This document shows positions 9,634 through 18,620 of a DNA stretch of 64,000 bases, one piece after another. This stretch comes from Rhodocyclaceae bacterium. GTDB taxonomy: Bacteria > Pseudomonadota > Gammaproteobacteria > Burkholderiales > Rhodocyclaceae. A program made the position numbers and the translations under genes. Below the pieces are notes generated by a model that was not told where the DNA came from, ran no database searches, and saw only the letters and a program-made list of their open reading frames with translations. Each line of letters begins with the position of its first letter. Positions within the stretch are counted from its first letter, which is position 1. The stretch lies in NCBI GenBank assembly GCA_016704145.1, contig JADJAS010000007.1, forward strand, positions 434,001 through 498,000, written 5' to 3'.

Positions 9634-12204
9634 ATGGCCGGCACCCGCTTCCAGCTCGAAGTCAATCCCCAACTGCCGGAGCGCCTCGCCCGGCTCGAAG
9701 AAGTCGCCAACAACCTTTGGTACAGCTGGGACCGGCCGACGCGCACCCTCTTCGCCCGTCTCGGCAGCAAGCTCTGGGGCGCCGTCGGCCACGGCCCGAA
9801 GGCCTTCCTCAAGCGCGTCGACCAGCACCGCCTCGACGAGGCGGCCACCGATCCGGTTTTTCTGGGCGCCATGGCGCGCGTGCTGTCGGCCTACGACAGC
9901 TACCTGACGGCGCCATCGCGCGAGCACGCGCCGCGCATGGGCGAAGGCGACCTGATCGCCTACTTCTGCGCCGAATTCGGTTTTCACGAAAGCCTGCCGA
10001 TCTACTCCGGCGGCCTCGGCATTCTGGCCGGCGACCACTGCAAGACCGCCTCCGACCTCAACCTGCCCTTCGTCGGTGTCGGCCTGCTCTACCGCCAGGG
10101 CTATTTTCTGCAAACCATCGACGCCGACGGCCGCCAGCGCCCCACCCACCACGACACCGATTTCGACGACCTGCCCATCGTGCCGGTGCAACACGACCAC
10201 GGCAGCGACCTGAAAGTATCGGTGAAGCTGCCCGGCCGCGAGGTCCAGGTGAAGGTGTGGAAGGCCGTGGTCGGCCGCATCGCCCTCTACCTGCTCGACA
10301 CCGACCTCGAGGAGAACTCGCCGCACGACCGCGACATCGCCCACCAGCTCTACGGCGGCGACCGCACCACGCGCATCGAGCAGGAAATCGTGCTCGGCAT
10401 GGGCGGCGTCAAGGCCCTGACGGCGATCGGTCTGCAGCCGACCGTCTGGCACATCAACGAGGGCCACGCCGCCTTCCTGATCCTCGAGCGCATGCGCCAG
10501 CTAGTCGAGGGCGGCATGGACATGGCCGGCGCGCTGGAAGCGGTCGCCGCCAACACGGTGTTCACCACCCATACCGCCGTGCCCGCCGGCCACGATCACT
10601 TTGCCGAGGACATGATCCGCCATTATTTCGAGGGCTGCTGCACCGACATGGGCTGCGACGTCAATGCCCTGATCGCGCTGGGCCAGACGCCGGGGCGCGG
10701 CGACTTCAACATGACGGCGCTGGCCATCCGCGGCTCGCGGCACCAGAACGGCGTCTCGCGCGTGCATGGCCAGGTGTCCTCGCAGATCTGCGCCGAACTG
10801 TGGCCGCAGATCGATCCGCCGGAAAACCCCATCGGCCATGTCACCAATGGCGTGCATGTCTCGACCTTCCTCTCCGACATGTGGCACGAGACCTTCGACC
10901 GCATCCTCGGCCCCGGCTGGTCGCAGCGTCTCACCGACACCCAGGTGTGGCAGGGCATCCACGACATTCCCGACCACATGTACTGGAGCGTGCGTCAGTC
11001 GATGAAGGCGCAGATGCTGCACCTGGTGCGCCACCGCATCAGCCAGCAGCACATGCGCAGCCACGGCTCCGAAGCGCACGTCGACCGCCTGATGCGGCTG
11101 GCCGAGCCCGAGAACCCCAACGTGCTGACCATCGGCTTCGCGCGCCGCTTCGCCACCTACAAGCGCGCCACGCTGCTGTTCCAGAACCTGTCGTGGCTGA
11201 AGCAGATCGTCAGCGACCCGCAGCGCCCGGTGGTATTCATCTTCGCCGGCAAGGCGCACCCCGCCGACGAACCTGGCCAGGCGCTGATCCGGCGCATCGC
11301 CGAGGTGGCCGCCATGCCCGAGTTCATGGGCCACATCCTGCTGGTCGAAGGCTATGACCTGCGCCTGGCGCGCCGGCTGGTTTCCGGCGTAGACGTCTGG
11401 CTCAACAACCCGGTCTACCCGCTCGAGGCCTCCGGCACGTCGGGCATGAAGGCCGCGCTCAATGGCGTGCTCAACCTCTCGGTGCTCGACGGCTGGTGGA
11501 GCGAAGGCTATGAGAGCACGCCCGGTCGGGAGAACGGCTGGTCGATCAAGCCCACCTCCAGCGCCTACGACAAGGGCGTTGACGAAAACCGGCGCGACTA
11601 CGAGGAAGCGCGCACGCTCTACGAGCTGCTGCAGGACAAGGTGGCGCCGCTGTACTACGACCGCGGACCGATGGGTTATTCGCCCGGCTGGGTGGCGATG
11701 TCGAAGCGCTCCATCGCCAGCATCACGCCCCGTTTCAATTCGGCGCGCATGCTCGGTGAATACGTGAACAGGTTCTATCTGCCGGCGGCCAGGCAGTGGC
11801 ACCACTTCGCCAGCGACGACTTCGCCAACGCCCGCGCCCTCTCGGCCTGGAAAGCGCGCGTCCGCCACGCCTGGCCGCAGGTGAAGCTGCGCCGCATGGA
11901 CGAGACGCCACGCCGCATTCCCTTCGGCGGCAGTGTGCGCTTCGAGGTCTCGGCGTACCTGGATGGCCTCGCGCCCGACGACGTCGCCGTCGAGTTGCTG
12001 TTCAGCCGGCCCAACGCCAATGCCCAGTCACGACCGCCGCGCGCCTTCAAGCTCGAGTTCCAGGGCACGCGCGATGGTGAGAGCCTCTTCGCCATCGAGC
12101 TGACGCCCGATGTCTGCGGCAAGATCGACTACCGGCTGCGCGTCTACCCGTATCACGAACTGCTGACGCATCCCTTCGAAATGGGCATGATGGTGTGGCT
12201 ATGA
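9634..12204 (+). CDS. glgP: Alpha-glucan (glycogen) phosphorylase
   Basis: This 856-residue GT35 enzyme releases glucose-1-phosphate from alpha-glucan ends. It starts with the DUF3417-type N-terminal region (ANNLWYSWDRPTRTLF), so it belongs to the shorter phosphorylase group rather than the E. coli GlgP group. The PLP lysine lies in LEASGTSGMKAALNGVLN, and the substrate region is GRDH-like near EFGFHESLPIYSGGLGILAG. Its final TGA overlaps the ATG of pgi. Phosphorylase next to glucose-6-phosphate isomerase makes a route from glycogen into glycolysis, with phosphoglucomutase elsewhere. Confidence 0.95.
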   Translation: MAGTRFQLEVNPQLPERLARLEEVANNLWYSWDRPTRTLFARLGSKLWGAVGHGPKAFLKRVDQHRLDEAATDPVFLGAMARVLSAYDSYLTAPSREHAPRMGEGDLIAYFCAEFGFHESLPIYSGGLGILAGDHCKTASDLNLPFVGVGLLYRQGYFLQTIDADGRQRPTHHDTDFDDLPIVPVQHDHGSDLKVSVKLPGREVQVKVWKAVVGRIALYLLDTDLEENSPHDRDIAHQLYGGDRTTRIEQEIVLGMGGVKALTAIGLQPTVWHINEGHAAFLILERMRQLVEGGMDMAGALEAVAANTVFTTHTAVPAGHDHFAEDMIRHYFEGCCTDMGCDVNALIALGQTPGRGDFNMTALAIRGSRHQNGVSRVHGQVSSQICAELWPQIDPPENPIGHVTNGVHVSTFLSDMWHETFDRILGPGWSQRLTDTQVWQGIHDIPDHMYWSVRQSMKAQMLHLVRHRISQQHMRSHGSEAHVDRLMRLAEPENPNVLTIGFARRFATYKRATLLFQNLSWLKQIVSDPQRPVVFIFAGKAHPADEPGQALIRRIAEVAAMPEFMGHILLVEGYDLRLARRLVSGVDVWLNNPVYPLEASGTSGMKAALNGVLNLSVLDGWWSEGYESTPGRENGWSIKPTSSAYDKGVDENRRDYEEARTLYELLQDKVAPLYYDRGPMGYSPGWVAMSKRSIASITPRFNSARMLGEYVNRFYLPAARQWHHFASDDFANARALSAWKARVRHAWPQVKLRRMDETPRRIPFGGSVRFEVSAYLDGLAPDDVAVELLFSRPNANAQSRPPRAFKLEFQGTRDGESLFAIELTPDVCGKIDYRLRVYPYHELLTHPFEMGMMVWL

Positions 12205-13838
12205 ACGCGCCGGCGATCGCCTCCAAGACCTGGCAGACACTGGCCGCCCATGCCCGACACGCTCGCGGCATTCACCTGCGCGACCTGTTCGCCGCCGATC
12301 CGGGACGCTTCGGCCGTTTTTCGGTCGAGCAGTGCGGCATGCTGCTGGACTTCTCCAAGCAGCGGCTGACCGCGGAGGCGCAGCATGCCCTGCTCGGCCT
12401 GTGGTGGGCGGCCGACCTGCCCGGGTGGATCGAGCGCATGCGCGCCGGTGAAGCCATCAACCACACCGAGGGCCGCGCCGTGCTGCACCATGCGCTGCGC
12501 CACCAGGGCACGCGGCCGATCCTGCACAACGGCCTCGACGTCATGCCCGAGGTACGCGCCGTGCTTGAGCAGATGCGCCGCTTCTGCCACGACATCCATG
12601 GCGGCGACTGGCGCGGCGCCACCGGCGAGAAGATCCTTGATGTCGTCAATATCGGCATCGGCGGCTCCGACCTCGGCCCGAAGATGGCGACGCAGGCGCT
12701 GGCGGCGCACCGGCATCCGCACATCAACCTCCATTACGTCTCCAACCTCGACGGCGCACATCTGGCCGGCGTGCTGGCGAAAGTCAGTCCCCGCACCACG
12801 CTGTTCGTCATCGCCAGCAAGACCTTCACCACGCAGGAAACGATGCAGAACGCCGCCTCGGCCCGCCGCTGGCTGGTCGAGGCGCTCGGCGAGGCGGCGG
12901 TGCGCCGGCATTTCGTCGCCGTGTCCACCCATCTTTCCGAAGTCGCCAAGTTCGGCATCGATCCGGACAACGCCTTCGCCTTCTGGGACTGGGTGGGCGG
13001 CCGCTTTTCGGTCTGGTCGGCGATCGGCCTGCCGCTAGCGCTGGCCATCGGCTTCGACCACTTCCAGCGTTTCCTCGCCGGCGCCGCCGCCATGGATGCG
13101 CATTTCTTCGAGGCGCCAGCCGAGCGCAACCTGCCGTTCCTGCTGGCGGCGATCGATGTCTGGAACAGCGACTTCCTCGGCGCCGAAACCCGCGCCTGCC
13201 TGCCCTACAGCCAGTCGCTGGAATTGCTGCCGCGTTATCTCCAGCAGCTGGAGATGGAATCGAACGGCAAGCGCATCGGCCGTGACGGTGGCGACATCGG
13301 CTGCGCCACCGCGCCGGTGCTCTGGGGCGAACCCGGCACCAACGGCCAGCACGCCTTCTACCAGCTGATCCACCAGGGCGGCCGGCTGATCCCCTGCGAG
13401 TTCATCGCCAGCCGCGAGGCGGATTTCCCGCTGCCCGGCCACCACGACAAACTGCTGGCCAACTGCTTTGCCCAGGGCGAGGCGCTGATGCGCGGCAAGA
13501 CCGCCGACGAAGCACGCGCCGAGATGGAAGCGGCGCACGTGCCCGAAGCGGTGATCGAACGCCTGCTGCCCTACAAGGTCTTCCCGGGCAACCAGCCGTC
13601 CACCACCCTGCTGCTGCCGCGCCTCGACCCGCACGGTCTCGGCCAGCTGATCGCGCTCTACGAGCACAAGACGTTCGCGCTCGGCGCCATCTGGAACCTG
13701 AATGCCTACGACCAGTGGGGCGTCGAGTACGGCAAGCAGCTGGCCAACCGCCTGCTGCCCATCATCGATGGCCGGGCGGCGGCGGAGGGCCTCGACAGTT
13801 CCACCGCCGGGCTGATCGCCTATTGCCGGCGGCGATGA
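12201..13838 (+). CDS. pgi: Glucose-6-phosphate isomerase
   Basis: This 545-residue enzyme interconverts glucose-6-phosphate and fructose-6-phosphate. Signatures are VNIGIGGSDLGPKMATQAL, the phosphate-binding VIASKTFTTQETM, ESNGKRIGRDGG with the catalytic Glu-Arg region, and GEPGTNGQHAFYQLIHQG. The ATG at 12201 overlaps the glgP stop (ATGA); an in-frame GTG two codons earlier is less likely. Its own stop overlaps the glgA start the same way, so glgP-pgi-glgA are translationally coupled. Confidence 0.96.
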   Translation: MNAPAIASKTWQTLAAHARHARGIHLRDLFAADPGRFGRFSVEQCGMLLDFSKQRLTAEAQHALLGLWWAADLPGWIERMRAGEAINHTEGRAVLHHALRHQGTRPILHNGLDVMPEVRAVLEQMRRFCHDIHGGDWRGATGEKILDVVNIGIGGSDLGPKMATQALAAHRHPHINLHYVSNLDGAHLAGVLAKVSPRTTLFVIASKTFTTQETMQNAASARRWLVEALGEAAVRRHFVAVSTHLSEVAKFGIDPDNAFAFWDWVGGRFSVWSAIGLPLALAIGFDHFQRFLAGAAAMDAHFFEAPAERNLPFLLAAIDVWNSDFLGAETRACLPYSQSLELLPRYLQQLEMESNGKRIGRDGGDIGCATAPVLWGEPGTNGQHAFYQLIHQGGRLIPCEFIASREADFPLPGHHDKLLANCFAQGEALMRGKTADEARAEMEAAHVPEAVIERLLPYKVFPGNQPSTTLLLPRLDPHGLGQLIALYEHKTFALGAIWNLNAYDQWGVEYGKQLANRLLPIIDGRAAAEGLDSSTAGLIAYCRRR

Positions 13839-15277
13839 AGATCCTCTTCGCCACCTCCGAGATCGCGCCCTGGATGAAGACCGGCGGCCTCGGCGACGTC
13901 GCCGCCGCGCTGCCGCCCGCCCTGCGCGCCACCGGCCTCGACGTGCGCGTGCTGGTGCCCTACTACCCGGCGCTGCGCCGCGCCTTCCCAGAGGACCAGA
14001 CGCCGGTAATCGCCAGCTTCGGCAGTTTTGGCGCCCACTTTGCCGGCTCCGCCCTGCGCGCCGCCGTGGCGCCGGATGGCACGCCCATGCTGCTGCTCGA
14101 CAACCTCATTTACTTCGACCGGCCGGGCAATCCCTATCTCGGTCCCGAAGGCCACGACTGGCTGGACAACCACCTGCGCTTCGGCCTGCTGTCGCGCGTC
14201 GCCGCCTGGCTGGCCTCGGCCGACAACCACCTGCCGTGGCAGCCCAACGTCATCCATGGCAACGACTGGCAGACCGGCCTCGCCCCCGCCTACCTCAAGC
14301 TGCTGCCGGGCAGCCATGCCCGCTCGCTGATCACCGTGCATAACCTCGCCTTCCAGGGCCTATTCGGCCATCACGCCCTGCGCGAAGTCGGCCTGCCCGA
14401 GTCGGCCTGGTCGATGCACGGCGTCGAATTCCACGGCCATCTATCCTTCCTCAAGGCCGGCCTGCACTATGCCGATGCCATCACCACCGTCAGCCCGACC
14501 TACGCCGCCGAGATCCAGACCGACGAGGAAGGCATGGGCCTCGGCGGGCTGTTGCGCGCTCGCGCCGCCCAGCTTTCCGGCATCATCAACGGCATCGACA
14601 CCGTCGCCTGGGACCCGGCGCGCGACCGCCATCTGGCGTTCGGTTACGACGTCCGCCACCTCGACGCCAAGCGTCGCAACAAGGCCGACCTGCAGAAGGA
14701 AATGGGCCTGGCGGTACGCGACGACCTGCCCCTGCTCGGCGTGGTCAGTCGCCTCACCCACCAGAAGGGTCTCGACCTGGCCGCCCAACTCGCGCCGCGA
14801 ATCGCCGAGATGCCGGCGCAGCTCGTGGTGCTGGGCAGCGGCGAACGCGGCCTCGAGGAAACGTTCCGCCAACTGGCCGCCGAGCACCCCGGCCAGTTCG
14901 CCACCTTGATCGGCTTCGATGAAGGGCTGGCGCATCGCATCGAGGCCGGCGCCGATATTTTCCTGATGCCGTCACGCTTCGAGCCCTGCGGCCTCAACCA
15001 GATGTACAGCCTGCGCTACGGCACGCCGCCCGTGGTGCGCGCCACCGGCGGACTGGCCGACACTGTGAGCGACGGCGTCAACGGCTTCGTCTTTCGCGAA
15101 CCCACCGCCGAGGCCCTGCTCGCCGCGCTGCGCCGCGCCGTCATCGCCTGGCGCGACAAGGCGACCTGGCGCAGGCTGCAGGCCGACGGCATGAGCCGCG
15201 ACTTCGGCTGGAGCAATCCCGCCAGCCAGTACGCCGCGCTCTACGACAAACTGGCCAGCCGTCCCGCCGGCCGCTGA
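13835..15277 (+). CDS. glgA: Glycogen synthase (ADP-glucose type)
   Basis: This 480-residue GT5 enzyme transfers glucose from ADP-glucose to growing glycogen. The ADP-glucose-binding motif KTGGLGDVAAALP is at residues 15-27, and the C-terminal Rossmann half carries FEPCGLNQMYSLRYGTPPVVRATGGL with the conserved Glu. The ATG at 13835 overlaps the pgi stop. Synthesis (glgB, glgC, glgA) and breakdown (glgP, GH57) genes are all in one cluster, but glgX-type debranching enzyme is missing here. Confidence 0.96.
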   Translation: MKILFATSEIAPWMKTGGLGDVAAALPPALRATGLDVRVLVPYYPALRRAFPEDQTPVIASFGSFGAHFAGSALRAAVAPDGTPMLLLDNLIYFDRPGNPYLGPEGHDWLDNHLRFGLLSRVAAWLASADNHLPWQPNVIHGNDWQTGLAPAYLKLLPGSHARSLITVHNLAFQGLFGHHALREVGLPESAWSMHGVEFHGHLSFLKAGLHYADAITTVSPTYAAEIQTDEEGMGLGGLLRARAAQLSGIINGIDTVAWDPARDRHLAFGYDVRHLDAKRRNKADLQKEMGLAVRDDLPLLGVVSRLTHQKGLDLAAQLAPRIAEMPAQLVVLGSGERGLEETFRQLAAEHPGQFATLIGFDEGLAHRIEAGADIFLMPSRFEPCGLNQMYSLRYGTPPVVRATGGLADTVSDGVNGFVFREPTAEALLAALRRAVIAWRDKATWRRLQADGMSRDFGWSNPASQYAALYDKLASRPAGR

Positions 15278-15292
15278 AGCGAAACCAACGGC

Positions 15293-15784
15293 GTGCCGCC
15301 ACCGCTGACTTTGATCGCCGCCATCGCGCGCAATGGCGTGATCGGCAAGGGCAACGCCCTGCCCTGGCACCTGCCCGAGGACCTACGCCGCTTCAAGGCA
15401 TTGACCACCGGCCAGGCCGTGATCATGGGCCGCAAGACCTGGGACTCGCTGCCGGCGAAATTCCGGCCGCTGCCAAACCGGCTCAACATCGTCGTCACGC
15501 GCAATCGGGACTACCGCGCCGAAGGAGCCACGGTGGTCGGCTCGCTCGACGCGGCCATCCATGCCAGTCAGACACTGACACCCTTTGTCATCGGCGGCGC
15601 CGAACTCTACGCCCACGCGCTGCCGCTGGCGCAACGACTGGAGCTGACCGAGATCGACGCCGACATCGAAGGCGACGCGCATTTCCCGCACTGGGACCGC
15701 CGCCCGTGGCGCGAGGCGGCACGTGAAACGCATCGCGCCGAGGCAGGCTGGAACTACAGCTTCGTCAGCTACGAACGAGTGTAG
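15293..15784 (+). CDS. folA: Dihydrofolate reductase
   Basis: The 163-residue product reduces dihydrofolate with NADPH. It has the family N-terminus LTLIAAIARNGVIGKGNALPWHLPEDL, including the substrate-binding Trp and the acidic residue that follows (here Glu), and VIMGRKTWDSL for cofactor binding. The start is GTG at 15293, placing five residues (MPPPL) before the usual beginning. Notably the start codon lies in a copy of the dispersed motif (15297-15312), and another copy lies 19 bases after the stop. glgA ends 15 bases upstream, so folA may be at the end of the glycogen operon. Confidence 0.95.
   Translation: MPPPLTLIAAIARNGVIGKGNALPWHLPEDLRRFKALTTGQAVIMGRKTWDSLPAKFRPLPNRLNIVVTRNRDYRAEGATVVGSLDAAIHASQTLTPFVIGGAELYAHALPLAQRLELTEIDADIEGDAHFPHWDRRPWREAARETHRAEAGWNYSFVSYERV
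15297..15312 (+). repeat. Dispersed motif copy C, at the folA start
   Basis: CGCCACCGCTGACTTT with one change from the core, preceded by GGCGTGC and followed by GATCG; the flanks match the copy at 31016. It begins two bases after the GTG start codon of folA, and the flank GGCGTG contains that codon. Confidence 0.65.
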
Positions 15785-15802
15785 CGTTCAGGGGTAGCGT
15801 CC

Positions 15803-15818
15803 CGCCACGGCTGACTTT
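15803..15818 (+). repeat. Dispersed motif copy D, after folA
   Basis: An exact core copy in the 73-base gap between the convergent folA and the dehydrogenase fusion. Its flanks (preceded by AGCGTCC, followed by GGCGG and AACCACGGCC) closely resemble those of the copy at 32324, giving over 35 matching positions. It marks the left edge of the accessory region. Confidence 0.8.
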
Positions 15819-15857
15819 GGCGGAAACCACGGCCCGGGGGGCGCGCGGGCCGGTTCA

Positions 15858-18521
15858 TCAGATTGCGCTTTGAATGAATGCCGCAACTGCAGCGGGATCG
15901 TTGACCGGGCGGGGATTGAACATGGTGCTGCCGTCGCCCATGGTCCCCGCGACGATCTGTTCGAAACTGGCCATGATCTTGTCCATGGGAATGAGCTCGG
16001 ACACCCGCAACGGCTGGCCGATCGCCTTCATCAGTGCTTCTACCGCCTCCGCCGCCGCATCCGCCGCGTCGCCAGGACTCATGTCGCGCGTATTGACACC
16101 CATGGCCAGGGCTACTTCGCCGAGTCTGGCGGTGGCATGGTCGCGATTGAAGCGCATGGCGGCTGGCAAGGCGATGCCGCAACCGGTGCCGTGATGAATG
16201 CCGAACAACGTGCCGACTGTGTGCGCCAGGCAATGAGCAATGCCAAGGCCCGGGCCAAGGGCAATGCCGGCCAGCGTCGAAGCGGCCAGCATGTTCTGGC
16301 GAGCGACGAGATCGGCGCCATCGGCAACCACCCTGGGCAAGTTCTCCTTGATCATCCGGATTGACTGGAGGCCGACGGCGACGCTGACGGGGTTGCCACT
16401 GGGGTTAACCACGCTTTCGATGGCGTGCGTCAGCGCATCCATGCCGGTGCCGACGGTCATTGACCTGGGCAGGCCGGTCACCAGCGTCGGATCGAGGATG
16501 GCAGTGTTCGGGAACAGTTTCAGGTCGACAATGAAGAACTTCTTGTGCAGTCGGCTGTTGGTGATCACCCCGGCGCAGGTGACCTCGCTGCCAGTGCCGT
16601 GGGTGGTCGGAATCGCGATGTGCGGCAATTGCGGTCCCTCGAGGCGGAAAATGTTCATCGCCTGCAAGGCGGTGCAACCATTGGTCAGAGCGACCAGCGC
16701 AAGCTTGGCGCAGTCGATTGAACTGCCGCCGCCCAGGCTGACGATGCTGTCGGCGCCGACGCTGCGGCAATAGTCGACGGCCGCCTGAGCGCACTCATAG
16801 GTCGGATCGGCCACGACGCCGTCGAAGACACCGGCGCAACGGTCACTCGCGGCAAACGCGGCACGGTCGACCAGGCCCGCCGCCCGCACACCCGGGTCGG
16901 TGATGATTACCGCGCGTCGAGCACCGAGTGCGCGTAATTCATTATTGAGACTCGCCAGCACCTTGGGGCCGCAGACGACCTTGGTCGGCGCGGTGTGGAC
17001 GAAGCTCTCGCCCTTGGGGAAGTTGAACATCATGCCGAAGGTGGCACGGTTGGGGCTGCCCTCGCTGGATGTATAGATGGTCTTGATCTGCGTGTAGCTG
17101 GTGAGCCCGTCTTCACCAAACTCGCGCCCGATGCCGCTCGACTTGTAGCCGCCGAACGGAGTGAAATCGGACAGCAGGGCAATGTCGTTGATGGACAAGA
17201 TGCCGGTGCGGACCTGGTTGGCCAGCTTGCGCGCACGCTGGCTATCGGTGGAATAGATCGAGCCGGCCAGCCCGTAATCGCTGTCGTTGGCAATGGCAAC
17301 AGCCTCGGCGTCGCTGTCAAAGGGAATCACGACCAACACCGGCCCGAAGATTTCCTCGCGCGCGACGCGCATTGCGTTGGTGACACCGGTAAGGACGGTC
17401 GGAGCAAAAAAGCAGCCTTTGTCGTATTGCGCTCCCGTCAGCCGATGCCCGCCACAGGCCACGGTGGCGCCTTCCGCCTTGCCGATGTCCACATACCGCT
17501 CGACGGTCTCGAGCTGCTTCCGGCTCGATAGTGGGCCCATCTTTGTATCGGGCAACAGTTGGTAACCGACAATGATCTGCTGGATGCGCTGCATCAGACG
17601 TTCGATGAAGCGGTCGTGAACCTTGCGCGAAAGCAGCAGCCGAGACCCTGAAATGCAGATCTGGCCGCAGTTCGCGAATATGCCGGCGATGGCGCCGTCG
17701 ACCGCGACATCGAGGTCGGCATCATCGAGGATGATGTTGGCCGACTTGCCGCCGAGTTCCAGGGTAACCTGCTTGAGGCCCATGGCGGCGCGTTCCATGA
17801 TCTGCTTGCCCACCTCGCTGCTGCCGGTCAGTGAAATCTTGTCGACTCCAGGGTGGCTGCACAAGGCATCGCCCACCGTGCCGCCCGGGCCCGTGATGAC
17901 GTTGAGCACCCCCTTGGGTATACCGGCCTGGTGTGCCAGTTCGGCGATGATCAGCGCCGATATCGGCGTTGAAGACGCCGGCTTTAGTACCAGGGTATTG
18001 CCCATCACCAGCGCATGAGTAATCTTCCACATGGCCATCGGGCCCGGTACGTTCCAGGGCGCAATGGCTGCGCAAACGCCGATGGGCTCGCGGCGGATCA
18101 CGTTCTCGCCAAAGGCGAAAATCGAGCCGGAATGCTCCACCGTCCGTTCCCAGGGGAACTTGTGGGCCGCATACCAGGCCAGGTTGCGCATCGAGTTGCA
18201 CGCGACCCACATGCCTCCCGCGGTTCCGCCGAGCGTGTTGCCCATGCTGCGGCTGTCCGCCAGGCCGATCCGGCCCGAATACACTTCGATAAGGTCGGCG
18301 AACTGGAACATGATGTCCGCGCGGTCGCTCGGCGACCGGGCGCTCCAGATGCCCGAGTCGAAGGCTTCGCGCGCCGCCCCAACGGCGGCGTCAACGTCGC
18401 GCTCGTCACAGCACGGGACTTCCGCGACCGGCTCGCCATTACCCGGATCGAACACCTGCATGGTCTTTCCCGAAGCAGCATCAACCAACTCGCCGCCGAT
18501 GAGCATCTTGTATTCATCCAT
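15858..18521 (-). CDS. Fused aldehyde dehydrogenase / iron alcohol dehydrogenase
   Basis: The 887-residue product joins two oxidoreductases. Residues 1 to about 490 are a classical NAD(P) aldehyde dehydrogenase (VTLELGGKSANIILDDADLD; catalytic Cys in NCGQICISGSRLL near residue 290; PFGGYKSSGIGREFG). From about 500 to the end is an iron-dependent alcohol dehydrogenase (GGGSSIDCAK, PTTHGTGSEVT, and metal ligands in GMDALTHAIES and GIAHCLAHTVGTLFGIHHG). The order recalls AdhE, but the first half is not the CoA-acylating type, so I infer oxidation of an alcohol to a free acid. The ATG at 18521 has GGAG eight bases before it; a GTG at 18536 is less likely. Confidence 0.85.
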   Translation of the reverse strand: MDEYKMLIGGELVDAASGKTMQVFDPGNGEPVAEVPCCDERDVDAAVGAAREAFDSGIWSARSPSDRADIMFQFADLIEVYSGRIGLADSRSMGNTLGGTAGGMWVACNSMRNLAWYAAHKFPWERTVEHSGSIFAFGENVIRREPIGVCAAIAPWNVPGPMAMWKITHALVMGNTLVLKPASSTPISALIIAELAHQAGIPKGVLNVITGPGGTVGDALCSHPGVDKISLTGSSEVGKQIMERAAMGLKQVTLELGGKSANIILDDADLDVAVDGAIAGIFANCGQICISGSRLLLSRKVHDRFIERLMQRIQQIIVGYQLLPDTKMGPLSSRKQLETVERYVDIGKAEGATVACGGHRLTGAQYDKGCFFAPTVLTGVTNAMRVAREEIFGPVLVVIPFDSDAEAVAIANDSDYGLAGSIYSTDSQRARKLANQVRTGILSINDIALLSDFTPFGGYKSSGIGREFGEDGLTSYTQIKTIYTSSEGSPNRATFGMMFNFPKGESFVHTAPTKVVCGPKVLASLNNELRALGARRAVIITDPGVRAAGLVDRAAFAASDRCAGVFDGVVADPTYECAQAAVDYCRSVGADSIVSLGGGSSIDCAKLALVALTNGCTALQAMNIFRLEGPQLPHIAIPTTHGTGSEVTCAGVITNSRLHKKFFIVDLKLFPNTAILDPTLVTGLPRSMTVGTGMDALTHAIESVVNPSGNPVSVAVGLQSIRMIKENLPRVVADGADLVARQNMLAASTLAGIALGPGLGIAHCLAHTVGTLFGIHHGTGCGIALPAAMRFNRDHATARLGEVALAMGVNTRDMSPGDAADAAAEAVEALMKAIGQPLRVSELIPMDKIMASFEQIVAGTMGDGSTMFNPRPVNDPAAVAAFIQSAI

Positions 18522-18620
18522 GGAGCGTCTCCACACTAACGAGTGAGGTTGAAGTAACAGCGGGCAGCGGGTTCCGATGCCATTTGCACCGAGCGATCGA
18601 TCCAGTCATCGGCGACCCCG

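Noticed and set aside
7534..10467. A 977-codon open frame on the minus strand
   Set aside because: It lies opposite the GH57 and glgP genes, which carry clear catalytic motifs. Long antisense frames are common in high-GC genes; its protein has no recognisable family.
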